In this document: positions 34,817 through 42,497 of the stretch, piece after piece
How the letters are laid out: every line of letters begins with the position of its first letter
How positions within the stretch are numbered: the stretch's first letter is position 1
Origin: an uncultured bacterium
Lineage (GTDB): Bacteria > Bacillota > Clostridia > Lachnospirales > Lachnospiraceae
Assembly (NCBI GenBank): GCA_945949875.1
Contig: CAMFGH010000010.1
Location: 1-45,032 of the forward strand
Direction of reading: 5' to 3'
DNA length: 45,032 bases
Position numbers and translations under genes: made by a program
Notes under the pieces: model-generated
What the model was told of the DNA's origin: nothing
What the model saw: only the letters and a program-made list of their open reading frames with translations
Database searches by the model: none

Positions 34817-36616
34817 TTACTTCAGACGGTACAGGTAGGTGAGGTTCTGATCCTCATTTTCCATCATATAGTGAATATCTGCAATGATAGTTCCCAGTTC
34901 CATGGAGGATTGATAAATATTCCGGGTTGCACAAAATACATTACCATCCTGTACTGCTTTAAAATTAGCAAGAAGACTGCTTTTGGTCAGCAGTTCATCT
35001 ATGCTTTGCAGTTCTCCTTCAATGGTACTGTTATAAATAATATAATCTGCATCTTTTGCAGATGCGTAAAATTCTTCCATGGGCATGCTGATGGTGGAAC
35101 TGGCAGTATCGTCTTTGTCACCAAGATGGTCAAATAGGTAGGTTCCTCCGGCCATATCGATCATTTTTGCCATGGCATCGGACGATTTACGGACATTGAC
35201 CTGCCCGTTTGAGGTGATATAAAAGAACGCCACGGTTTTTCCGGACTTTTCTTCTGAACGAATATCTGCAAATGCGGCTTCCTGCCTGTCAAAAGCAGAT
35301 TCCGCAGCGGAAAGGTGATCGGTAAGAAGTCCGTATAGCTTGACCCATTCTGTTCTGCCCAACGGGTGGGATTCATAACTGGAATGGTCTACCAGAACCG
35401 GAATACCGAATTTTTCCAATTGCTCTTTTACCTCCGGGGAGTGATATATCATGGTATTTTCAATGGCCAGTTCACAACCACCTGCCAGAATCTGTTCATA
35501 ATCCGGAGCAGAATATTTCCCGGCGTAGGTGATCTTGTTTTGTTCCATGGACTCATGGATACCGTCGATGAACCAGTCTTCCTGCTTTAGTGCGGTAAAT
35601 GCGATATGATCCAGACCATCAAAGGCGACAAACATATCCATAGCAGCGGATGCCGCTAAATAGATATTCGATACCGGTTTTTTCAGTAAAGTCATATCTT
35701 CCGGAAGATTCTGAGGTACCGGAGCATCTTCCGGGACAAGCAGAAAAGCCCCTTCTCCGGCAATCTGTATGCATGCGTAACCACTCTCATAAAAATCCAC
35801 TGCAAACTGGTCTGCATAGGAGAGGGGCATACGTTCTGTATAAGTAAGTCCTTCGATCTCTCTGATTTCTGCCTGCCAGGTGGAAGCAGATTCTTTTCCT
35901 GACTGGGCATTTCCGGAGCGCCCGGACAGAAAGCCAAACAGAATGATTCCCATCGAAAAAATACAGATCAGAGAAATACAAATCAAAGAAATACAGATCC
36001 AAGAAAGGCAGATGTTTCTCCTCTTTTTGTTTCGGATAAAAAGCCAGATACATAACGCTATCACACAAAGGGCGATAATGAAAACAACACCAAAAATAAC
36101 AATGAAATTAGTGCGGGCATTCAGGCTTTCGGTATTATGAGATGTGACATTGACAGCAGTAATCTGATCAGAATGAAATACAAGAGTATACTCGATTTCA
36201 TGGGGCACACTCATGGCAGTGGTATTAGCGATAACCTTCATAGGTTCATCCAAAACGGTAATTGGAATCTGAAAAGCAGAATCTCCTTCTTCGTTTAACG
36301 GCACATATTTTATGTCGTTGACGATCATGTAGTCATAATGGCTGCTGCTCCAGAGGATTTGGGCAGAGGCCAGACCATCTTTTACGATCATGGTGCAGGG
36401 GGAGTTGATGGAGGACCTTCCGGTGCCGCCTTCTAAGTCCACTGCAATGGTATATTCCCCATCGGCCATATCGATAAATGGAGTTGGAGACAACTGGGTT
36501 TTTTCTGCTTCCGCAGAAAAATCTACTGCCTCTGCAGAGGCGCTTGATTCCCGGAAAGCCAGGATTCCCAGGGCAAGAACAGCAAATAAGAAAATTTTTC
36601 CCGCTTTTTTCATCAT
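34817..36616 (-). CDS. ABC transporter substrate-binding protein with extra N-terminal domain and internal membrane helices
   Basis: The 599-residue protein has four parts. A signal peptide (about 1-28) is followed by a beta-rich domain (about 45-155: MADGEYTIAVDLEGG, CTMIVKDG, AMSVPHEIEYTLVF). Two hydrophobic stretches (about 170-195 and 203-232) come next. From about 250 to 599 there is a FepB/BtuF-like periplasmic-binding fold. The second hydrophobic stretch contains ICISL repeats coded by a 15-nt tandem repeat. The first domain resembles the end of the CbiK lipoprotein at 38830-40509. Start ATG 36616 has GAAGAAGG upstream and a good promoter. Confidence 0.78.
   Translation of the reverse strand: MMKKAGKIFLFAVLALGILAFRESSASAEAVDFSAEAEKTQLSPTPFIDMADGEYTIAVDLEGGTGRSSINSPCTMIVKDGLASAQILWSSSHYDYMIVNDIKYVPLNEEGDSAFQIPITVLDEPMKVIANTTAMSVPHEIEYTLVFHSDQITAVNVTSHNTESLNARTNFIVIFGVVFIIALCVIALCIWLFIRNKKRRNICLSWICISLICISLICIFSMGIILFGFLSGRSGNAQSGKESASTWQAEIREIEGLTYTERMPLSYADQFAVDFYESGYACIQIAGEGAFLLVPEDAPVPQNLPEDMTLLKKPVSNIYLAASAAMDMFVAFDGLDHIAFTALKQEDWFIDGIHESMEQNKITYAGKYSAPDYEQILAGGCELAIENTMIYHSPEVKEQLEKFGIPVLVDHSSYESHPLGRTEWVKLYGLLTDHLSAAESAFDRQEAAFADIRSEEKSGKTVAFFYITSNGQVNVRKSSDAMAKMIDMAGGTYLFDHLGDKDDTASSTISMPMEEFYASAKDADYIIYNSTIEGELQSIDELLTKSSLLANFKAVQDGNVFCATRNIYQSSMELGTIIADIHYMMENEDQNLTYLYRLK
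35959..36003 (-). repeat. Three 15-nt tandem repeats in a membrane segment
   Basis: Units of aaatacagatcagag-type begin at 35959, 35974 and 35989 (plus-strand coordinates). On the coding strand they give repeated five-residue Leu-Ile-Cys-Ile-Ser blocks, so here the repeat lengthens a hydrophobic helix rather than a soluble loop. Confidence 0.75.
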
Positions 36617-36651
36617 ACCAAACCTTCTTCCCAGACCATTGTTTGGGGAGT

Positions 36652-36680
36652 ATCATACCATAGCGTATTTGGATTTTCAA
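36652..36680 (-). promoter_or_regulatory. Promoter of the ABC importer operon
   Basis: On the minus strand TTGAAA, exactly 17 bp, TATGAT, with a TGn extension (TGGTATGAT), ending 36 nt before the start codon. It is one of the best promoter matches in the window. No B12 riboswitch lies between it and the gene. Confidence 0.7.
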
Positions 36681-36724
36681 CAAAAGAAAAGAGGAAGCGG
36701 GAATACGGAAAACAGGATTTTGAG

Positions 36725-36754
36725 TTGAAATATAATTAAGGTACTTCGTATAAT
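36725..36754 (+). promoter_or_regulatory. Promoter of cbiL
   Basis: TTGAAA (36725-36730), 18 bp, TATAAT (36749-36754) drives the plus strand, back to back with the ABC operon promoter. Transcription would start near 36761, leaving a leader of about 145 nt that includes a palindrome at 36848-36869. Confidence 0.6.
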
Positions 36755-36837
36755 GGGAGACAGAAGTACAACAGATAGATTTGAAAATCGATAGAAATGC
36801 AGGAAAAGAAATACAAGCAGAGATATTTGACAAAAGG

Positions 36838-36885
36838 CTACCGCAATCCCACTTGCCTTAGACGGTGGGTTAAGGGAGTCAAAAA
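36838..36885 (+). repeat. Possible IS200/IS605-type right-end remnant
   Basis: cccac (36848-36852), a 12-nt loop containing ccttag, and gtggg (36865-36869), followed by ttaagggagtcaaa, resemble the subterminal hairpin and end of IS200/IS605 elements. No transposase or TnpB gene is present next to it. It could also be an ordinary hairpin in the cbiL leader. Confidence 0.3.
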
Positions 36886-36906
36886 CAGACTGAGAGGGAA
36901 AGTTGG

Positions 36907-37710
36907 ATGAAAGGCATATTATTTGGGGTAGGTGTGGGACCCGGTGATCCGGAACTGATGACGATCAAGGCAGTCAGACTGATTCGTGAGAATGACATAA
37001 TAGCTCTTCCGGGAGCAAAAGCAGAAGAAACCGTTGCTTATAAAATAGCAGAGCAGGCTGTTCCGGAGCTTGCGGAAAAGTTTCTTTTGTCGGTTCCGAT
37101 GCCTATGACACGGGATCGGGAAGAGCAGGCCCGTAACCACGAAGCCGCAGCGGAACGTATCGAGAAATATCTTAAGCAGGGGAAAAATGTGGTCTTTCTT
37201 ACCTTAGGTGATCCTACGATTTATTCTACTTACCTTTATGTACAGAAACGGGTTCAGCAGAAAGGCTATGAGACAAAATTAGTCAGTGGCATCCCCTCCT
37301 TTTGCGCAGTGGCAGCACGGGCCGGGGTTTCTCTTTGTGAATGGCAGGAGCAGCTGCATATTGTACCTGCAGTTCATTTGAAAGAAAAGAGTTCTGAAGA
37401 GGAAAAGACTTCTGAAGCGGAAAGAACTTCTGAAGCGGAAAAGACTTCTGAAGCGGAAAGGACTTCTGAAGCGGAAAGGACTTTTCTGGCGCAGGGCTTC
37501 TTTGAACTTCCGGGGAATTATGTGCTGATGAAAGCCGGCAGCAGAATGCAGGAAATAAAGGATGCCATTGCTCAAAGTGGAAGAGAAGTGATCATGGTCG
37601 AAAACTGTGGTATGCCGGAGGAACATGTGTATTACGGAGTAGAGGAACTCCCGGAACAGGCGGGGTATTATTCTTTGATGATCGTGAAAGAGGGAGAGAA
37701 TAGGGGATAA
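36907..37710 (+). CDS. cbiL: Cobalt-factor II / precorrin-2 C20-methyltransferase CbiL/CobI
   Basis: CbiL methylates C20 of cobalt-factor II. The 267-residue tetrapyrrole methylase begins GILFGVGVGPGDPELMTIKAVRLI. VPMPMTRDREE, NVVFLTLGDPTIYSTYLYV and LVSGIPSFCAVAARAGVSL are CbiL/CobI hallmarks. Residues about 162-191 are five six-residue units (TSEAER type) coded by an 18-nt tandem repeat, in a loop of the second domain. This is the one ring-methylation gene outside the main operon, with its own promoter. Start ATG 36907 follows GAGAGGGAAAG. Confidence 0.94.
   Translation: MKGILFGVGVGPGDPELMTIKAVRLIRENDIIALPGAKAEETVAYKIAEQAVPELAEKFLLSVPMPMTRDREEQARNHEAAAERIEKYLKQGKNVVFLTLGDPTIYSTYLYVQKRVQQKGYETKLVSGIPSFCAVAARAGVSLCEWQEQLHIVPAVHLKEKSSEEEKTSEAERTSEAEKTSEAERTSEAERTFLAQGFFELPGNYVLMKAGSRMQEIKDAIAQSGREVIMVENCGMPEEHVYYGVEELPEQAGYYSLMIVKEGENRG
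37390..37479 (+). repeat. Five 18-nt tandem repeats inside cbiL
   Basis: Units of acttctgaagcggaaaag at 37390, 37408, 37426, 37444 and 37462 lie in frame and code for six-residue Thr-Ser-Glu-Ala-Glu-Arg/Lys blocks. Copies 2-5 differ at only one or two positions, so the expansion looks recent. Confidence 0.95.
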
Positions 37711-38175
37711 ATTCACTTTTCATATACTTGTCAAGGCTGCATTTTGATATGCTCGTATGCTCGTTAACAGGGATTACTGCGTGTAAAGAAATCATGTAAT
37801 GTAGGCTGTAAAGTCACACCAAATATTACTTTTTTCGAATCATCTCTGGTTATATTTACTGCTTGAAAGAATTGGCATGCATGTTTAGGCAGTATAACAA
37901 ATCCATCCAAAAGTCATTTCAAAGTAAATTCAGAGAAGGGGCTGCAGAATACTACTGCCTGTATTCCATTGCTTTGTGACCGGGTGGTAAATCAATACCC
38001 GAGATGGAAATTGTATCAAAGAAAAATACTGTCTGGAAATATAATCAGATATATAGGCAGTAATTGCTGATTGGTATGGATCAAATATATAAAGCAACTG
38101 GAATTCACATGAAAATCTGCACAGAATCTATAACGGATTATATCCAGACACATGAATAAACAGGGCAGAGCAAAG
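37711..38175. other. Non-coding stretch without recognisable genes
   Basis: This stretch after cbiL has no convincing ORF on either strand, no tRNA and no clear terminator. A very short frame (about 27 codons, 38079-38159) shows no ribosome binding site. The text could be decayed mobile DNA, but I see no element ends. Confidence 0.5.
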
Positions 38176-38260
38176 GACGAGGGTAAAAGAAAGACGAGGG
38201 TAAAAGAAAGACGAGGGTAAAAGAAAGGCGAGGGTAAAAGAAAGACGTGGATAAAAGATA
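38176..38260 (+). repeat. Five 17-nt tandem repeats upstream of the riboswitch
   Basis: Units of gacgagggtaaaagaaa start at 38176, 38193, 38210, 38227 and 38244, with the last diverged. They end about 45 nt before the riboswitch promoter. The 17-nt period rules out an in-frame coding role. Confidence 0.92.
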
Positions 38261-38307
38261 AAACTGATTAAAGACGGATAATAAACAAAAAAATAAGCAG
38301 AAGAGTC

Positions 38308-38335
38308 TTGACATATGAAAAATAAGTGTTAACAT
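38308..38335 (+). promoter_or_regulatory. Promoter of the riboswitch and CbiK lipoprotein gene
   Basis: A perfect TTGACA (38308-38313), 16 bp, and TAACAT (38330-38335) place the transcription start near 38343, a few bases before the riboswitch aptamer. Confidence 0.65.
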
Positions 38336-38349
38336 ACTTTTCAAAATAG

Positions 38350-38535
38350 TCGCAGTAGGTGTCGGAGGGGAACCTCCGGTGAAAAGGGAAACAGGTGTAA
38401 GTCCTGTACGAACTCGTCACTGTAAACAGATTCTAGCAATGCCCGGAAGCTGAAAGGCTTCAGCCACTGGAAACGGGAAGGCGGTCATGCTGTATATCTG
38501 TAAGTCAGGAGACCTGCCCGCTGTCAGATCCGTGT
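38350..38535 (+). promoter_or_regulatory. Adenosylcobalamin (B12) riboswitch
   Basis: The order of conserved blocks fits the cobalamin aptamer: GGGAAACAGGTGTAAGTCC near 38386, ACTGTAA after gaactcgtc, GCCACTGG and CGGGAAGGC (38463-38482), and the B12 box AGTCAGGAGACCTGCC (38503-38518). It sits between a promoter and a terminator, 295 nt before the lipoprotein gene. It should reduce expression of that gene when adenosylcobalamin is abundant. It is the only B12 riboswitch I can find in the window. Confidence 0.93.
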
Positions 38536-38637
38536 GCCACGAGTAATTGGTTGGATGGTTTACATAATGTGAAATGGAACGACATTTTTTTCGGTGTATT
38601 GTTTTTTCAGCATATTATGTTTTCTTTTGCATGCAGT

Positions 38638-38667
38638 ACTCTCGGTTATACGGACCGGGAGTTTTTT
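38638..38667 (+). terminator. Riboswitch-associated intrinsic terminator
   Basis: ACTCTCGG (38638-38645) pairs with CCGGGAGT (38655-38662), with one wobble pair, and six T follow. It lies about 120 nt after the B12 box and 160 nt before the gene, where a transcription-termination expression platform is expected. I did not identify the matching antiterminator strand. Confidence 0.75.
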
Positions 38668-38829
38668 GTTTTACATTTTTATTTTAGATAATTATTTCTC
38701 AATTTCCTGTGAAACAAAATGCTCTGCAGAGATGCGTACTTCGCGGAGATGAAGTTTATGCTTCGTATACCGCTCGGACGCGAAAGAGTCTCAAGCGACT
38801 CTCTTATTATAAAATGATGAGGTATGAGT

Positions 38830-40509
38830 ATGAAAAAGAATATGAGTAAAAGTTCTCGTAAAAGCATGAAAAAGAAAATTGTATTGTTATTGTCTCTTGT
38901 TACCATGGCGTGCATGTTATTTACAGGATGCGGAAGTACCAAAATCGTAGAGACATCTGAGAAAGAAGTACAGGTTGATGACACACAGGTGACAGGTACT
39001 GAGGTGGCAGACACAGAAGAAGGTTCCCTTTCCAATCAGGAGCTGGCAGACCATGTGGCAGAGCTGATTGATGCCATTTATGTGCAGGTAAGAACAGAGG
39101 AAACAGATAGCCAGTGCGCAGAGGCAAAGGCAGCCTGGGATGCATTAACAGATACACAAAAGCAGCTGGTTTCAGGGGAAAATGCGGACCCTGATTATTT
39201 CGGGAGAGATACCGGTGATGCTTCAAAAGACGATTCACTGAATGCAGACGATATTGGTGAAAATGAAATTCTGGTGGTAAGCTTCGGAACTTCTTTCAAT
39301 GACAGCAGGGTGGCTGATATCGGAGGCATCGAAAAAGCGATTCAGGATGCCAATCCGGACTGGTCAGTCAGAAGAGCATTTACTGCCCAGATTATCATCA
39401 ATCATGTACAGGCTCGTGACAATGAGAAGATAGATAATATGGATCAGGCACTGGAACGAGCAGTGAAAAATGGTGTGAAAAACCTGATCATCCAGCCCAC
39501 GCATTTGATGCACGGTGCGGAATATGATGAAATGATGGATGCTGTTTCTGCATATGAAGACAAATTTGAGTCTGTAAAAATTGCTGAGCCTCTTTTGGGC
39601 GAAGTGGGTTCGGATGCATCGGTTATAAATGAAGATAAAGAGACTGTTGCAAAAGCTGTCACAGTGGCAGCGGTAAAAGAGGCAGGATATGAAGATGCAG
39701 CATCTGCAGCAAAGGATGGTGTGGCATTTGTGCTTCTGGGACATGGAACTTCCCATACTGCGAAGGTTACCTATAGTCAGATGCAGACCCAGATGGAAAA
39801 GCTTGGCTATGAAAATGTGTTTATCGGCACGGTAGAAGGGGAGCCGGAAGAAACTGCCTGTGAAAATGTAATCGAAGCGGTAAAAGAAGCAGGATATACG
39901 AAGGTGATTCTCAGACCACTGATGGTGGTAGCGGGGGATCATGCCAATAATGATATGGCAGGAGAGGATGAAGATTCCTGGAAGAGCATGTTTGAAGCAG
40001 CCGGTGCTTTTGAAGAAGTGGAAACACAGATTGCCGGCCTTGGCAGAATCGAGGAAGTGCAGGCACTTTATGTGGCACACACTGCAGCAGCAATGGCATC
40101 GAAAGGTCAGGAAAAAGCAGAAAAAGAAAACGCAACGCTGGAAGATGGTGTGTATTCAGCAGATTTCGATACAGACAGCAGTATGTTTCACGTAAATGAA
40201 GCTTGCGAAGGAAAGGGTACCCTTACCGTAAAGAATGGACAGATGATGATTCATATCAGCCTGACTTCCAAAAATATCGTAAATCTATATAGCGGATTGG
40301 CTAAGGATGCTGAAAAGGCAGGGGCAAAGGTGCTTGAGCCCACCATTGACAGCGTGACATACCGTGATGGAATGACAGAAGAAGTGAACGGATTTGATGT
40401 ACCGGTACCTTATCTGGATGCAGAGTTTGATCTGGCTCTGCTGGGCAAAAAAGGCACCTGGTACGATCATAAAGTCAGTGTGTCTGATCCGGTCCGAATC
40501 GAAGAGTAA
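38830..40509 (+). CDS. Secreted CbiK-like cobaltochelatase lipoprotein with C-terminal beta-type domain
   Basis: The 559-residue protein has a basic N-terminus, a hydrophobic core and the lipobox LFTGC (Cys about residue 35), so it should be anchored outside the membrane. Residues about 140-410 are a CbiK domain: ILVVSFGTSFNDSR, QPTHLMHGAEY, His305 in LLGHGTSH and His371 in VAGDHANNDMAG, so the metal ligands are kept. Residues about 435-559 (LEDGVYSADFDTDSS, GTLTVKNGQMMIHISL) form another domain, resembling the N-terminal domain of the ABC binding protein at 34817-36616. A leader with a B12 riboswitch precedes it. ATG 38830 has GAGG 8 nt upstream; ATG 38824 is closer to it and less likely. 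A periplasmic CbiK is known in Desulfovibrio. Its function here is not certain. Confidence 0.85.
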   Translation: MKKNMSKSSRKSMKKKIVLLLSLVTMACMLFTGCGSTKIVETSEKEVQVDDTQVTGTEVADTEEGSLSNQELADHVAELIDAIYVQVRTEETDSQCAEAKAAWDALTDTQKQLVSGENADPDYFGRDTGDASKDDSLNADDIGENEILVVSFGTSFNDSRVADIGGIEKAIQDANPDWSVRRAFTAQIIINHVQARDNEKIDNMDQALERAVKNGVKNLIIQPTHLMHGAEYDEMMDAVSAYEDKFESVKIAEPLLGEVGSDASVINEDKETVAKAVTVAAVKEAGYEDAASAAKDGVAFVLLGHGTSHTAKVTYSQMQTQMEKLGYENVFIGTVEGEPEETACENVIEAVKEAGYTKVILRPLMVVAGDHANNDMAGEDEDSWKSMFEAAGAFEEVETQIAGLGRIEEVQALYVAHTAAAMASKGQEKAEKENATLEDGVYSADFDTDSSMFHVNEACEGKGTLTVKNGQMMIHISLTSKNIVNLYSGLAKDAEKAGAKVLEPTIDSVTYRDGMTEEVNGFDVPVPYLDAEFDLALLGKKGTWYDHKVSVSDPVRIEE

Positions 40510-40520
40510 AGAATAGTTTC

Positions 40521-42497
40521 TTAATATGATAAATCCGAAAGACTACCCTGTAAAATCTGGAATGTGATATCATTGGAAACCGTAATTTCCTCTACCACTT
40601 CCAGCGTTACGCCGGGATAGTTTTCCGCATAAAAATCAGATAAATATTCGTAGCCGGTGCCTTCCGTTTTCATGAAGACTGCATATACATTGGGGTTTTC
40701 AAACAAAGCGGCAGCAGCATCGGCTTCTTTTATACCTGATCTTTCAAACTTCTCTGCATACCAGGGACTGTGGGGAACCCAGCTGCCCATAAACAGATAG
40801 TTTCCGTAAGTATTTATGCCGCCCTGCAGACCATCTTCGGTAAAGGAACCAAAAGAGTTCATGTCTAAATAATACAAATTCTCCGGGTGATCGGCAAAAT
40901 AGTCCTTGATATCCACAAAGGACTGGCTGAACTGCAAACGGGAGGATGCTTCATCGGCAGCCGCTCTTGCTTTTGGAAATCCAAATCGATATGCCAGAAA
41001 TACAAAACAGCATAGGATAAGGCACCAGAAAATATACGGAATATTCAAAGTGCTTTTCGGGATATTTCTCAGAGCTGCGTCGCGGGAAGGGTTTTCTGGT
41101 GCGGCTTCAAAGGATGATTCTTCTTGTGCAACTCTGGGTGAAGATTTCCACAAGGCTGCATCCAGGGAGAATTTCCATAATTTATATTTCAGGGCAATTG
41201 CCAATAAAATAAGAAGCTCTGCGATATAAACTGCCTGGGACACACGAGCCGGAAGCCTGCCATTGTAGACAAGATAGACCCAGATAACCATGCGGGCAAC
41301 ACCGGTAAACAGAATATCCCGGACAGCCTTTTTCTGCCGGCAAAGAACCGCTGCAAGGAAAAAGAGAATGTAGCAGGCATATACCAGTAAGTTGAGTGGC
41401 CTGTCGGTATAAGACAGGTGACGATCGATAAAAAAGGACAGCATTTCTTTTGCTTTGGCAGAAAAGGTGGTTTTTTCTGCCAGGTCCTGCAAAGCTACCT
41501 GTTCCAGTATTTCCATGGTTTCTTTGTTGATTTTAGGCTCCAGCTGGATATTGTAATGATGTGATGCGGCCTCGTAAGAAGAACGGGTCAGGTGAAGCTG
41601 CTCATAAACATCCTGATAAGTATCATAATCCGGGTAGCCGGTGTAATCATAAATGGTTTCACTGGCACCGGTATAGTCTCCGAATTCTTTCCAGTCCGGG
41701 CTGCTATAGGCCAGTTTGCCAATCAGCATGACAGCTGCCATGAGAAGGACAAATATTCCACCCATAGCAAAAAGATTTTTCCGTTTTTGGGTGAATGTGA
41801 AAAGCTTTTTCTCCCCATCCAGATATTTAGAAATACCCAGCATACCGATAAAAGGAAATAACATCAAAAAGCCTTTATCCCGAATACAAAGGGAAAGAGC
41901 CGACAGGATAAGAAATCCGATTCCGGAAGAAAAGGATGCTTTGAAGGATTCCTGTGGTTCCCAAAAACAAAATAAGAACACAGCACCGGCACCAACAATA
42001 CCGGTGATAGTGGTAAACTGAAGTTCCGCGATATGCAGAAACAGAAAGCCATAAACCAGGATACTAAACAGAAGCACTGTAATGATCCGTGTGGAAATCT
42101 TTTGACATACCGTCAGCATTTTATAAAGCACAACGGACATGGTAATGCCGATAAAAAAGCATAAGAAAAGACCATACCAGGGCATGGATGGAAATGCTTT
42201 GTAAAATAAGCTGATCACAAGTCCCACCGGGTAACCGATATACCATAGCCGGGAACAAGGCTCTCCAGTCACTTCTCCGGAAGCTATGGTCTTAAAAAAA
42301 AGATCATCGTTTGTAAAATATATAAACGGAGAAAGGATATAAAAATATCGGAACAAACCTGCTGTGACACATGCTGCCAGCAGGAAAAACAGGATTTTTT
42401 TCTTTGTAGTCATTTCATTCTTTGTAGTCATTTCGTTCTTTGTAGTCATTTCGCTCTTTGCAGTTATTTCTTTCTTCACAGTTATTTCTTTTTCCAT
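40521..42497 (-). CDS. Large polytopic membrane protein, GT-C glycosyltransferase-like, with N-terminal repeat
   Basis: The 658-residue protein has about ten to twelve hydrophobic helices and a C-terminal soluble part of about 130 residues (from about 525). The first outer loop has FTNDDLFFKTIASGE with a DD pair, as in GT-C type lipid-linked sugar transferases; the family is not certain. Before the first helix are five six-residue units (KNEMTT type) coded by an 18-nt tandem repeat that begins at the start codon. A second hydrophilic block at about 445-480 interrupts the helices. It overlaps the upstream gene by 16 nt on the same strand. The gene ends only 11 nt from the convergent lipoprotein gene. 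Confidence 0.65.
   Translation of the reverse strand: MEKEITVKKEITAKSEMTTKNEMTTKNEMTTKKKILFFLLAACVTAGLFRYFYILSPFIYFTNDDLFFKTIASGEVTGEPCSRLWYIGYPVGLVISLFYKAFPSMPWYGLFLCFFIGITMSVVLYKMLTVCQKISTRIITVLLFSILVYGFLFLHIAELQFTTITGIVGAGAVFLFCFWEPQESFKASFSSGIGFLILSALSLCIRDKGFLMLFPFIGMLGISKYLDGEKKLFTFTQKRKNLFAMGGIFVLLMAAVMLIGKLAYSSPDWKEFGDYTGASETIYDYTGYPDYDTYQDVYEQLHLTRSSYEAASHHYNIQLEPKINKETMEILEQVALQDLAEKTTFSAKAKEMLSFFIDRHLSYTDRPLNLLVYACYILFFLAAVLCRQKKAVRDILFTGVARMVIWVYLVYNGRLPARVSQAVYIAELLILLAIALKYKLWKFSLDAALWKSSPRVAQEESSFEAAPENPSRDAALRNIPKSTLNIPYIFWCLILCCFVFLAYRFGFPKARAAADEASSRLQFSQSFVDIKDYFADHPENLYYLDMNSFGSFTEDGLQGGINTYGNYLFMGSWVPHSPWYAEKFERSGIKEADAAAALFENPNVYAVFMKTEGTGYEYLSDFYAENYPGVTLEVVEEITVSNDITFQILQGSLSDLSY
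42403..42492 (-). repeat. Five 18-nt tandem repeats at the 5' end of the membrane-protein gene
   Basis: Units of tttgtagtcatttcattc (plus strand) start at 42403, 42421, 42439, 42457 and 42475. On the coding strand they begin one codon after the start and give repeated six-residue Lys-Asn-Glu-Met-Thr-Thr blocks. Because they carry ATG codons, the true start could be any of several; the farthest one is used. Confidence 0.92.

Noticed and set aside
36333-36833. Minus-strand ORF overlapping the ABC binding-protein start
   Set aside because: It is in another frame of the same strand over the true signal peptide and promoter, with no ribosome binding site or family motif.
38079-38159. 27-codon frame beginning MDQIYKATGI, possible transposase remnant
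   Set aside because: It is too short, has no ribosome binding site, and the resemblance to insertion-sequence proteins is too weak to support.
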